Below, one piece after another: positions 26,101 to 38,039 of a stretch of DNA of 64,000 nt. The notes under the pieces are model-generated. The model saw only the letters and a program-made list of their open reading frames with translations. It had not been told where the DNA came from and searched no databases. Source of the DNA: Apostichopus japonicus (Eukaryota > Echinodermata > Holothuroidea > Aspidochirotida > Stichopodidae); NCBI RefSeq assembly GCF_037975245.1, contig NC_092566.1, positions 1,736,001-1,800,000 on the forward strand, read 5' to 3'. Position numbers and translations under genes: made by a program. Every line of letters starts with the position of its first letter. The stretch's first letter is position 1.

Positions 26101-29100
26101 ACTATGCCCTAATACCTCCCCAAAGATTTGATTGGTGTCTCCACTAGCATTTCCCTCCTATGAGAGTAAACCCAAGCCTCCATCTACCTACCATGTTGCT
26201 ATGATAATAATTTATTGGTTACCTTGGACTCCACTGTTATGTGTGTGCATCATTTTTGCATGCACATTTTAGTCTGTAATGCACATTTTAGTCTGTAATG
26301 CACATTTTAGTCTGTAATGTACATTTTAGTCTGTAATGCACATTTTAGTCTGTAATGTACATTCTAGTCTGTAATGCACATTCTATTCTGTAATGTACAT
26401 TCTATTCTGTACTGTCATGCACATTCTAGTCTGTAGTGCACATTCTAGTCTGTAATGCACATTCTAATCCGTAATGCACATTCTAGTCTGTAATGCACAT
26501 TCTAGTCTGTAATGTTCATTCTAGTCTGTAATGCACATTCTAGTCTGTAATGCACATTCTAGTCTGTAATGCACATTCTAATCCGTAATGCACATTCTAG
26601 TCTGTAATGCACATTCTAGTCTGTAATGTACATTCTAGTCTGTAATGCACATTCTAGTCTGTAATGCACATTCTAGTCTGTAAGGCACATTCTAGTCTGT
26701 AAGGCACATTCTAGTCCATTAATGCACATTCTAGTCTGTACTGTAATGCACATTCTAGTCTGTAATGTACATTCTAGTCTGTAATGCACATTCTAGTCTG
26801 TAATGCACATTCTAGTCTATAATGCACATTCTAGTCTGTAAGGCACATTCTAGTCCATAATGCACATTCTAGTCTGTAATGCACATTCTAGTCTGTAATG
26901 CACATTCTAGAATCTGCATACATTTTAGTCTGTATGCAGATTCTAGTCTGTACTGTACATTCTAGTCTGTAATGCACATGTTAGTCTGTACTGTAATACA
27001 TTTAGTCTGTAATGTACATTTTATTCCGTAAGGCACATTCTAGTCTGTTATGCACATTCTAGTCTGTAATGCACATTCTAGTCTGTAATGCACATTCTAG
27101 TCTGTAATGCACATTTATTTTGTCATGTACATTCTAGTCTGTAATTGATGCACATTCTAGTCTGGTATGCACATTTTGTCTGTAATGCCCACTCTAGTCT
27201 GTAACGCACATTATAGTCTGTAATGCACATTCTAGTCTGTAATGCACATTCTAGTCTGTAATGCACATTTTTGTCTGTACTGTACATTCTAGTCTGTAAT
27301 GCACATTATAGTCTGTAATGCACATTCTAGTCTGTAATGCACATTTTTGTCTGTACTGTACATTCTAGTCTGTAATGCACATTATAGTCTGTAATGCACA
27401 TTCTAGTCTGTATGCACATGCTTGTCTGTATTGCACATTCTAATCTGTAATGCACATGCTAGTCCATACTGTAATACATTTAGTCAGTAATGCATATTTA
27501 GTCTGTAAGGCACATTTAAGTCTGTAATGCACATTTATTTTGTCATGTACATTCTAGTCTGCAATTGATGCACATTCTAGTGTGGTATGCACATTTTGTC
27601 TGTAATGCACACTCTAGTCTGTAACGCACATTATAGTCTGTAATGCACATTCTAGTCTGTATGCACATGCTAGTCCATGCTGTAATACATTTAGTCAGTA
27701 ATGCACCTTCTAGTCTGTAAGGCACATTTTAGTCTGCAATGCACATTCCATTCGGCAATGCACATACATCTGCCTTCACATTAAAACTACACAGTAAGAT
27801 GAAGAGTATAATAAATGTCTAGATTCAGGACCATATTAAACAAATGGATTATTCACTTGGCAATGTTGAATATATCCTTTTTATCTTTTTAGTGTAACAT
27901 CACCTGCCCCTGGAATACCTTTTCTCTAAAACGACATCGAAGAGAAAGATGAAGTTTGATTTATTCGTTCACCTACCTGTAGAACCGTGGCACTGTTTGG
28001 GCAAGTAGAATCCTTTGTCGTCACACTGAGGGCGCTTTGCGCCAATTAGCCCCTGTTCTTCATACTTCATAAGGTCACTTTCACATGGCCCTGTGCCTCC
28101 TGCTTCCACTTGGCAAAGCTCTGTAAAGATTGATAAACGAGAAGAACATCTTTGTCAGAGCATTTAACTTACCATGATTGTCATCTAGATCATCAAGAGG
28201 AGAGTTAAATTACTTCTTTTTTTGTAAATAACACATTTCACCTAAAAAATGAAAAGGAATTTATCACAAACTGTTAGTAACTACTCCTCAAGAAAACTTG
28301 CCACCACATCATTCTGATGACAAAGCCAGGTCAGGGTGGTCACAATCTCAAGGAATCGCGACATTTATTTCATCCGACATAACGTATTAACTTTAGACAG
28401 ATAAGCAACGGGACCTTTACAGGCACTGCGAGATACGACAAAGATGACTCCGGTGGCCTACGATAGCCCAAGATGTCTGTAGAAGCTTTCAAATATCAAA
28501 CTTTCAGACGACAAGTTTCCTAGCATCGGAAAATTTAAAATGTTATATGTTAGGATCCACTACAGAATGTCATCAGAATTGTCAGTTTTCATTTATCCTG
28601 TTATCTCCTTCCCTAGATGGGGAAAGGGATTGGAGAAAGCTCAGAGAGCAACAAAGTATAGCAAATCACCCATGACACATGAAGTCTCTACACTTAATGC
28701 ACCCAAAATACTTGAAAATTCCTATCCAAATATTAAACCCTAGGTTTTTCCCCTGTAACATTATCAAAGACTCTGCTGTGCTGTGAACAGAATTCTTGCT
28801 CAATACATGAATTATACCGAAACGTTCATGTAACTGATAAATTATGTAAAATACCGCCCATAAAACTGACATACGAAAAGGTTTTTAGCTTTCAATAACA
28901 TCGGATTTTGGAATTAAAGACACCCTTGGTTTCCGAAAATTTTGTTTACATTTTTGTAACATAAATTTATATTTCATTTTTTGTTTCCTGAAATAAAAAC
29001 AACAAACCTGTCTTCTCTTTGCATTGCCCTTTGTAAGCCTCTGTGATCCAGGGTTGGTTGCGCGAACAAGTAATGAACCCCAACATGCAGGAGGTGGCGT

Positions 29101-32100
29101 AGGTGACGTTGTCTGTGCCACATACGGGGTCATACTCTCTGGTGCAAGCAATCTCGCACAGGTTCTCTCTCACCTCTGTCAAAAGAATGAACACAGAGAG
29201 ATGTAACCGTACCATACATCCGCCAACTTACATGTGACTTAGATATATCCTTTCAAAATGTCGTCAGTGATTAGGTCTGTGATTGATTTTATCCTACTGG
29301 TAACTGCTTCGGTATATATCTAGATACACTGTTACTACTCCATGTACAAAGGTACAATAAGTAACACTGGTCAGCCACTCTACAGATAGAAGCAGAATCC
29401 GTCCACTCAGTGGGTTCAACTACGTTAAAGTAAACTAGATAAAGGGACCATAGGGTGTTCTGTAAAAAATTACTTCAACATAATTTTATGTTTTCAACGT
29501 GGTACTGTACGTGCAAACCCACTGTTCACACATAAATCAACGTTGGTATGATTATAATACATACAAAGAAAATGACTGCCACTGGGCACAGAAATGAGAC
29601 AAAAAAGAATTTATATACTGGTCTAGATAAACACATTTTAAATGTAATTTTTCCTAAGCTGGGCGATGAGGACGAGTAAGTAATCATACTTATTTGCATA
29701 TGGTTAAGCCCTTCTAAGGTCAGGGAGCAGATATGCAGGCGCGTAGCCACAGGGGGGCGAAGGGGGCAGCCGCCCCCCCCTTGAGCATATTTTTAAATTT
29801 TTTTTTTTAATGTTTTTATGATATCGCTAGTATTTTCAAAAGAGAAAATGCTAACATACAACTTACAGGGCCTGGGAAGTGCCATTTCCAGCGATCTGGG
29901 AGGCATTTTCAGCCAAAATTTTCTTGTACGCTTCCCGCCAACCATGGTGGCCTTACGCTTAGATAGTTTGCAATGTCAAATCTACAGTTTCGCCCCTCCC
30001 TTGGCAAATTCCTGGCTACACGCCTGCAGATATGTAGTACATTTCCTGGTTGAACAGTAGTGACTAAATATTGTTGTAAATAAAACTGCTGTGATGACAC
30101 AAATGGGGTTAGGTTTGCCTTTTGTTTTCTACCCAAGCACCGTGCATAATTTGAAGTGCTGTGATTAATCATGATAGGATTTGAATATTTAGCACTGAAA
30201 ATGAACAAGTAATGAAAGCCAATCTTTCCATTTTCAACCACATTTTCTTTCAAATTATAGGTTATTTTGGACAGAACTCTGTCACATCAAATGTCCTATC
30301 AAATATCCAAATGAAAACACATCTCATGTTTGATGTCTAACAGAATGAAAATTTGGTACATAATTCCTTGAGATTTTGCAATGTCCTTCCCTCCTTTCAT
30401 TGAAGGATTATACGACACTAAAGGGGTAGTAAAGGTACGTATATGAATGGTTCAAAATGTTCAATTCTACCCTAATGGCTATTACAAAACCTCCTTTATA
30501 AAGTAACAACCAAATTAACAAATGTCACATTTCATTAGAAATGAAAAGCAAAATATTGACATAAATGCTGAAAACACACAATATATATCTAGTACTTTGA
30601 ACATTTCAAGTAGTGACTTCCTATCAGGTTTATGCAAGCCCCCCCCCCAAAAAAACCCCCCACCTTGATATAGTTTCTCATCATCATAAGAAATCAAAGT
30701 CAATGACATGCAAATTTACAAAAAAGGTGGTTCGATATCAAACTCTGTTTTTCAAGAAAATTGCTCTTTTCATAATATTTAGAGATATTATAGAAACCAA
30801 AGAAGGCATAGAGGAAAGAACTTAGAAGCAATAATTTAAATATGATTATATTTTTAACACCAAAAATTAATGCCAAATACGTGGCACCATCAATTCACAA
30901 AAAAATATATTTACATTTTTAACCTATTTTTCAAAACTAAAAAATGGTTGTGACAAAGTTCTCTATTTCTTAACTCAATCTTTTGCACGATCAAAGAATC
31001 ATTGTTATAAAGTGACAATTGATGATAACTGTAGCCGTCACTGAATTAATTGTTCATGTAAATATGCAATCCCCATTTTAAAAGCCAAATTCGACTTTTC
31101 AACAGTGATTGCTTCACTTTAAAAGCCTGCTGAACTTATGCATTTCAAAAGTTCAAGGAAAGAGAAGGATTTAAAAAGGTTCTTTGTGACAGGTTCAAGG
31201 TACATGTTTTGAACTTAAACAAGAGCACTTTTTTTTCTTCTTTTGTCACTGCTACAGTACTTTGTGGCTAAGTTTTTCCATATATACTGTCACTCAGTAC
31301 AAAGATCAAACTAAATGATTTCACAAAAACTGCCAAAAAATATCACTCATAGCCATGTGGCTTTTAAAATGTTTTAGAAGCATTCGAAAGCTACCTGTAA
31401 CTGTACTTCTGTGTTAATTTTGGTAAACATTGGGTACTACTACAGTACTTAGTCAACGCTAAAAGGATGACTTTAGGCATATTAACTTGGATACATTTTC
31501 TCGACCGTTCAAAACCACATCTACTGTATAAGTCTAGGTTGTATTTCTATATAAATAACACTTTAAATTTCGAATCACAAGAATCTCTATATAGGCCTCA
31601 CAGATCAACGATGATGTATGAAGTTAGTGTCACCTTAGGATGCCAATGACGATACAAAATAAGGTTATATTTATCTGCTATGAAGGCTGTACTTTCACAA
31701 TAAGGTTAAGGTTTGATATTCTTAAAGTATTTAAAAGCTGCTTTTCGATTTGATTTGACATAGTTTTTCTTGGAAGCTCTTCCATTATGAAATCCCATCA
31801 AATATAATTCATTAGCTTGGCTAGGGAAGTTTCATCATGTCAAATAATGGCTTCGCTTCCATATGACTATTAAAGTTACTGGATGCGAAAAGTCTAGGTG
31901 ACAAAACGTTCATAATCGAATCAAATTCATTCATCACTTGCTCACTAACCTTCACTTAGAGTTAGCGTACTAGGGGTGGGTGGGGTGGGGTGGGTTGGGG
32001 GGGAAGAAGTGTCATAGTTTCATCAACTACAATCATATTTGAATAAGACTTGGTAGGGTCTGGTAACCCAAAGTGGTTGACCAAGCCCTCCTTATATCTT

Positions 32101-34237
32101 CACAAATGATACAATATATTGACTTTCTTGTGATACTCAAGGTCATCAAATTGCCATCGAGTTATGAAAGAAATTCAAGAAAATTATTAGCTTGTAGTTT
32201 TCCTTTACTTACCCTGTCAGATTATTTAAATAGTGACCTTTGCCAACATCCGGGAAAACCATTTAATATTTGAATGATTAGGGCACTGTACAACCTTGGC
32301 TCAAAGTATTACGCATGCTTGGGGATTTTGACGAGCTAAAATGTGGGGGCAGCATTATTGATGACGATTAGACATCCTGTGTACTACATTCAAATGCACG
32401 AAAGCCCTTACAGAAGTCACTGGATAATGACAAACACTGTATTCTAAACACCTTCAAAATGCTTGCTGTTTGAAATGTCACAAGTCACTCAAAATACTTG
32501 AATGGATACATGTGCAACAACTACTGTGAGAAGTGCCTGACACTGATATCTACGAGAAATGTGAGAAAAACATCGATAATTTGGTTCTTGTTTAATTTCA
32601 CTGTGTCATCCCCTAATTAGAGACAGATTTCTGGGAATTTAATAGAGAATTGAATATTGTGGAAACACTTTCAACATCAAGAAAAAAACACAGGTTCAGA
32701 ACTCCTTATTAAATTTTATCAACAGATGTTCACACTCCTGAGCCATTACAATATTTCTAAATGCGTTCAGTATTTAAAACGCAGTTGCCATGTAGTCTGT
32801 TGTGTAATCTATTGTATGTATGTCCTATGACTGTACGTCCTTGAAGAAAAAAATCACCATCATCAGCATTAGAATAAAAAGCACAGCAGTGACTTATTAA
32901 AGTCACAGTAATCGTCTTGAATAAAAAATTGTAATAACGTTTCAAAATACACATTTCCCAAATGAAAATTAGAAATATTTTAAGCAGTTTCTGCTTGCAT
33001 TGTTAATCTGTGAGTTGTCACACGAAAGGTCATAACAAGGGCGTAACCCTTTTTAAATTTTGCTTTGATGAAAGAAATTTGGGTGGGGAATGCAATCAAA
33101 ATTTTAATTATTGAAACTAATTGGTTTGGATTGTAAAGCTAAAAGGTTTTGCGTTTCTACTTATGCAGAGTTATGATTGGAGTACTGTACTGTTTTGTTG
33201 GTGAGGTTTTCAACTTCAAGTTTGTATGTTATTGTTATGTCATCATTTGGGTCAAAAGGTGAATTTGAGGAGAGAGAAACTCGCAAAGACAAAGAGTACA
33301 GATTGATGTGCAAACTAGACTACTGTACAATAATACAGTGCAGTGTGAATATCTTTCTTTTTTTTAAATCAGTGGTTTTTAGAAAGAAAAGAAAATATTG
33401 TTGGTAAGAAACATACAATGTGAGAGAAGCTACTTTCTTTAATATCTGGATAAACTTACACACAACCTTATCTCTGGAAAGTTTCCAAATTTTATTGGGA
33501 CACTGAGATGAGGAATAAAAGTAGTCACTATATCGCATGCAGTACTGTGCAGTATACAGCCCAGTTATATAAACTGTACATGAGTCTAGCACAGGGTTGT
33601 CCAACCTTTTGCAGAGGAGGGCCACATGGAATGATTATGATGAAGGAGGGGGCCGCATGAACCCTACGCTCGATTTTCGATTTTTTGCCCAAAGCCCAAG
33701 GCAACAAAATGTGAGCACTGCGCGCGGAGCGCACTGATTTATTTTCCTTCCTGATAAAACAGATGAAAATAGTTCAGCGGCCCCCCCCCCCTCGACTGAG
33801 AAAGTGTCACACAAACTGACCTGTATGCAGTTTTTTTGGACCCAGAAGGTTCGAATGACTGATTATATAAATCAATAAATCTGCTCACTAAAATTTCGCA
33901 CAGTAGAGCATCTCTGGCGGGCCTGACGCAACCCTGCGGCGGGCCGGACTGTGGCCCGCGGGCCGTAGGTTGGACAACCCTGGTCTAGCAGATACAAACG
34001 ACTGTATATTTTCCTGCATGGCTGGCTGCATCAGATGGACTAACAAGAAGTTAAGTTAATGGCTGTTTTATTACCAATCACTCTCTTAGTTAAAGTTTTG
34101 TATCTCACTCAAGATCCAGTCATTCTCTGAATGCAGCATAGTTGTGTAACATTTTTTCCCTGTTATTCTTATATATGTGTGTATATATATTGATATATAT
34201 ATATATATTGATATATATATATATATTTATATGTATG

Positions 34238-34270
<33 letters not shown>

Positions 34271-37200
34271 ATATGTATATATTTAAATAATGAATAAAGA
34301 ACTCACCTTCCGTGGGCTGCAAGCACTCTGTACTTCCACAGTCAGTTAGGCAACACTTGAGTGTACCACTGCAGTCACTGTCTGCCTTGCAAGGCTTGGT
34401 ACATTTGGTTCCGATAGAAAAGTCGATCAGCTGAGGGCATCTGCCATTTTTGTTTCCTGAGATTTCAAGTGAAGAAAAGAGCAGGGAATGGCTTATCCTG
34501 TATTCAGAGACACCAAGTTTGGTACTCACAGGACCAAAAAGCAGCAATTTTAAAACATAATATTGTTATTTTCATGAATGATGTCGTATTAAATGTTTCC
34601 ACTATGTATGCTCTTTAACTTACATTATTTTCATTTAAGCCTCAATGATTCAGTTGCATGGTCAACTTCACATAATGTGAGTCTTACACTTGATCCTAAT
34701 CATCTTTGCAACATAAATGTTTGAACATTTTACTTATTATACCCTTTAAACGGAAATCTGACAGTAATGAGAACAGAAATGTGTTTCGTTTTTTTTTTTT
34801 GTGATTACTAGTTACTTAAAGGAGTAACAAAGGCAGGAGGATCAAAGACATTTATATTATTTAGTGGAATTTCGGGCGCATTACGTAATCAATGGCGGCT
34901 TACTCTGTACTGTGGTAAGGCCTTAGAAGCCAATTTTCAAAGCGAGCGTATTTAGTCAAACAGGAAGCGGTTAACTTAAAATTTGATTATTAGAGAGTTT
35001 TTAGGTTACTGAAGAAAATGAAATTGATCCCTGCCTTCATTATTTCCATTAAAGTTAGACATAATGTAGTTTTTCTGTGACAGTAAAAGGGGAATGAAAC
35101 CTTGTACAAAGGCAGATCCTTCCTAAATATTGAATATTAGAGAGTTTTTAGATTACTGAAGAAAATGAAATTGTCTCTGATCCCTGTCTTCATTATTTCC
35201 ATTAAAGTAAGACATAACAAAATATTCATCTGCAAAATAAGGCAATATTGCAAAAATGGATTACGGATACATAAATAGATACACTAATAAGTAATAAATA
35301 TATCAACTTTTGGGGTTGCCCCAGAAGAGACTTCCTTCACAGAAGATTCCAAGCATAATCTCACAAGATTTGTCCTTAATTAATACACTTAGGATACTCT
35401 ACTTACTCTTTTCAGCACCATGAACACCAACCTATGATGAAAACAAAAGAAAACAACTTTGATTCTTGAGCAAAAAAGAAACTTTCTACTACATTAAGAA
35501 TTATTTTGCCTGGCAAAACTTCTAGATATTCTACTTTTTCCTCCATTAAAAAAAAAAGAAATATTCAAAGTCAAATAGTTATTAACATCATCTGACAACA
35601 GTATTGGCAATTCCAGCTTCTGATCATTATTTGTACAACTGCAATAAAATGAACAGTGACTTTTCGGCAGTCCATTGAAAATATTTGGTTTGAAGAAATC
35701 TGCACAGTATACAGTATACCTGACTGAAAATAAAAGCAAAAGGTTTAAACACAAAACATTCAATGTCCTATGAAGGCTATACTGTGACTGTATCTGATGG
35801 CACTTCCATCTGAGCAACAACCAAACCAGAGAGCAATCCTGACAAGATTGTTAGGGAAATACCACCCAGTATTTCCCGACCGGGAAATATCATCAGACAA
35901 GATGGAAATATTAGGGAATATTAAACAACTGAATACTTTTCAATTTTTCAACTTGTTCTTTCATGCAAAAGTGTCATATAAACAGCAATTTCAAAGCAAA
36001 ATACCCAGAAAATGACCCCAAAAAAAGGGTACTCTAAAACTTGTGATTGGTGCCAACTGCTCCTTCAAGTTTTCTGTTTCATTGAGATTGTGCATTTTAA
36101 GTTTTTGATGCAATGATCAATCGAGTCCTCATTTTGAGCCACAAACAAAAGAATGAATGGGCAGTTCTGGATGTAGACGGTGTCTATGCACTGTAGTTGG
36201 CTGTTCAATCGGGTGTCACAGGGGAGTTGAACAGATTTTGCATTCACCAATGTTTCCCGGTATTTACCATTATTTCCTGGCCGGGCTATATTAATATTTC
36301 CCAGGAAATAACCAACTCCCAAATTCTCATCACAAAACATCCTTTATGAACAATAGATGATGGGCTACCATAATTTTATTCAGCTTTCAGAGAGAGAGAG
36401 ACACACAATGTCCACACAATCACACATACAAGCCACGGGACAGACTGCATTGTACCCGAGTAACCAGACTCCCACATATATATAGTTATCCTCGGTCACC
36501 CGACTCAGGAATGTTATCATACATGCAAGCCTTTCTATAGCAACTGAACTCTATATGCCTAGTTTTCCAAACCTTTCAAAAAATGTTATTAAATCCCACA
36601 CTTTTTCAAGACCAAAACATTTTTAGCAATATATACCATTGATAAAGCTTATGCACACACTTCATTATGTTAGGCTATCTTTGGAAGGTGGTAGGCCTAA
36701 CAATTATAACCCTTGCCAAAGGTATGCTAACCACTAACATTAAATAGCTACAAGGTTAGGACAGAAAATTATAGTGACAGAGACATAATGTTCATTCTGT
36801 GGAAAAGGAAACCTTTTTTCTATGTGGTCATGGAAATAGGAAGTGGGTTCAAATGACCATTTTTTCTCACTTTCCAGACTGAACTTTGTAAATAAAGCTC
36901 TTTCAAGACCCAACAAAAGAGTTTCCATGTTGCCCTACATTTTCCAGACTTTGTGGGAACCCTGTCTACAGAACTTCATGATAGGTTCCAACCAATGACA
37001 TATCCCATCTCTGCAAGTATAGTTTAATCAACTATAATGAGCATTTACGTACAATTCCAAGACTAAAAGAGAATGGGCCAACTTTTTTGAAAATCACACA
37101 TGGTCGAAAGCATTTCAAGTGATTTTGTTGATAGTTCAATAAGGAAATTTGAAAGTACACATCAATGTCATTTAGGCCTATGTGTAACCTGGTCAAACTT

Positions 37201-37905
37201 TGATTGAATCCAGTACTTGATGGAGAAAAAACTAGAGGAATCACCATTACTGCTGAACAAGAGTGCTTATTCCATACATCATCAAGCTAAGTCTGATGTT
37301 GAGGCCATGGCACCTGACAGTGGGCAAAAGAATTTAACTTAGAATATACTTGGCTATGCACAATGAAACCATAATTTTATTTAAACACCTTCCTTAGTAA
37401 CATAGTCTCTAAGTACTGTACTGTAGAATACCTTATCATGGCCAGGCTGTACATTAGGCCAGAGCCTTGGGTACATATACTATAAATTTTGTCAATATTT
37501 TATCTTGAAATATTTGGTAATACCTTTTAATCAACAGTTGGGTTTCACATATTTCATGCACTGTTATAACATTTGAAGCTTCTCTTTTCAATTTTTTCTT
37601 AGTTTGTTATTAGCTTTTACGTACGAGTCCTGCATTGCATTTCATCTGCCAGGAGTAATTTAGGCTGCAACGTTTGCAGAAGTTTGTGATGTTACTGTTA
37701 ATCCTTCACCGAATATGCGAAAACCTAACCTTAGGCTTAGGTTCTATTGGTATTGAGTATATTTGATAGGCTAACACAATACGTGTTCGTGACTATCGGT
37801 CTTAAGCTAATAATAAGTATTTTTATAGTACTGAATAATCACCGAGAAATATACACAAGCAACACTCACCCACATCAGCACTACCAATAATGCTAAAACC
37901 TTCAT
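23190..37905 (-). CDS. Secreted WAP-Kazal-thyroglobulin type-1 protein, 6 exons, 206 aa
   Basis: Coding exons: 37905-37870, 35431-35407 (25 nt), 34456-34307, 29175-29008, 28120-27977, 23287-23190. Phases agree throughout and total 621 nt (206 residues plus TAA). Residues 1-17 form a signal peptide ([12 protein letters not shown]...). WAP domain, residues 23-70: all eight cysteines (27, 39, 43, 49, 55, 56, 60, 65), with a short three-residue gap between the second and third. Kazal domain, 76-122: six cysteines with DPVCGTD; the position equivalent to P1 of ovomucoid (Cys-Thr-P1) is R83, which predicts trypsin-like targets. Thyroglobulin type-1 domain, 127-200: PQC, LPKQC and CWC, split by the last intron; C139 and C182 are extra cysteines. 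NVT at 93-95 is a glycosylation sequon. The likely role is extracellular protease inhibition; targets are unknown. This combination does not match a named family I know, so no symbol is given. The first ATG after the TATA box is used; the upstream in-frame extension has no ATG. Confidence 0.9.
23887..24432. repeat. Tandem duplication, 247-bp period, with an inner 52-bp duplication
   Basis: A 247-bp unit starting ATAGGTTTATTCATGAATACC at 23887 is repeated from 24134 with few differences. The second copy has an extra internal repeat of about 52 bp containing TATATGCTAATGTACTGTTT. It lies in the last intron of the WAP-Kazal-thyroglobulin gene. Low divergence suggests a recent event. Confidence 0.9.
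26261..27766. repeat. Minisatellite of a 19-bp unit, about 79 copies
   Basis: Head-to-tail copies of TGCACATTCTAGTCTGTAA run for about 1.5 kb, with point variants (TTTTAG, GTACATT, CTATAGT) and occasional short insertions. A distinctive variant string (GCACATTTATTTTGTCATG, then GTAATTGATGCAC or GCAATTGATGCAC, then GTATGCACATTTTGTC) appears at 27108 and again 420 bp later, a higher-order period of about 22 units. The array is in the 4.7-kb last intron of the WAP-Kazal-thyroglobulin gene, just 3' of the exon with the first half of the thyroglobulin domain. Confidence 0.95.
29736..30026. mobile_element. Complete hAT-type MITE, CAGGCGCGTAGCC family
   Basis: Its ends are CAGGCGCGTAGCC and GGCTACACGCCTG in inverse orientation, with the exact 8-bp duplication CAGATATG on both sides (29728-29735 and 30027-30034). 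The body is 291 bp with no coding capacity. Related, truncated copies lie at 42452-42716, 56491-56734 and 58738-58898. It is inserted in intron 3 of the WAP-Kazal-thyroglobulin gene. Confidence 0.9.
33592..33982. mobile_element. hAT-type MITE with CAGGGTTGTCCAACCT ends
   Basis: The terminal inverted repeats CAGGGTTGTCCAACCT and its complement AGGTTGGACAACCCTG, with the exact 8-bp duplication GTCTAGCA (33584-33591 and 33983-33990), define a 391-bp element. The ends resemble the hAT-Charlie group. No transposase frame is present. It is in intron 3 of the WAP-Kazal-thyroglobulin gene. Confidence 0.92.
34166..34285. repeat. (TA)n microsatellite
   Basis: An almost pure TA/TATG alternation begins only about 20 bp beyond the donor of the WAP exon (exon boundary 34307), inside the intron. 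Confidence 0.9.
34984..35220. repeat. Two-copy direct repeat of about 80 bp
   Basis: GATTATTAGAGAGTTTTTAG..CTGAAGAAAATGAAATTG..CATTATTTCCATTAAAGT..AGACATAA occurs at 34984-35063 and again at 35133-35219, about 150 bp apart. It lies in intron 2 of the WAP-Kazal-thyroglobulin gene. Confidence 0.85.
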
Positions 37906-38030
37906 AATTAACAAATTTCTGTTTCCAAAGGCAAGGGATATCAGATAAGTATAACGAATGTTGGAAAGAATACCGCACGCACACGACACTTGTTGCTAAC
38001 TTCTTTTGGGGTGGTGTATGATTGCAGCAC

Positions 38031-38039
38031 TTATATATA
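38031..38039 (-). promoter_or_regulatory. TATA box of the WAP-Kazal-thyroglobulin gene
   Basis: TATATATAAG on the minus strand lies about 130 nt upstream of the start codon at 37903-37905. This predicts a transcription start near 38005 and a 5' UTR of roughly 100 nt with no earlier ATG. It is inferred from motif and spacing. Confidence 0.55.

Noticed and set aside
26261-27766. CRISPR-like regular repeat
   Set aside because: The 19-bp units are contiguous with no unique spacers, inside an intron of a eukaryotic gene; it is a minisatellite.
37906-37989. N-terminal extension of the WAP-Kazal-thyroglobulin protein
   Set aside because: The in-frame extension starts at GTG, not ATG, and would bury the signal peptide. 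The ATG at 37903-37905 is the first after the predicted transcription start.
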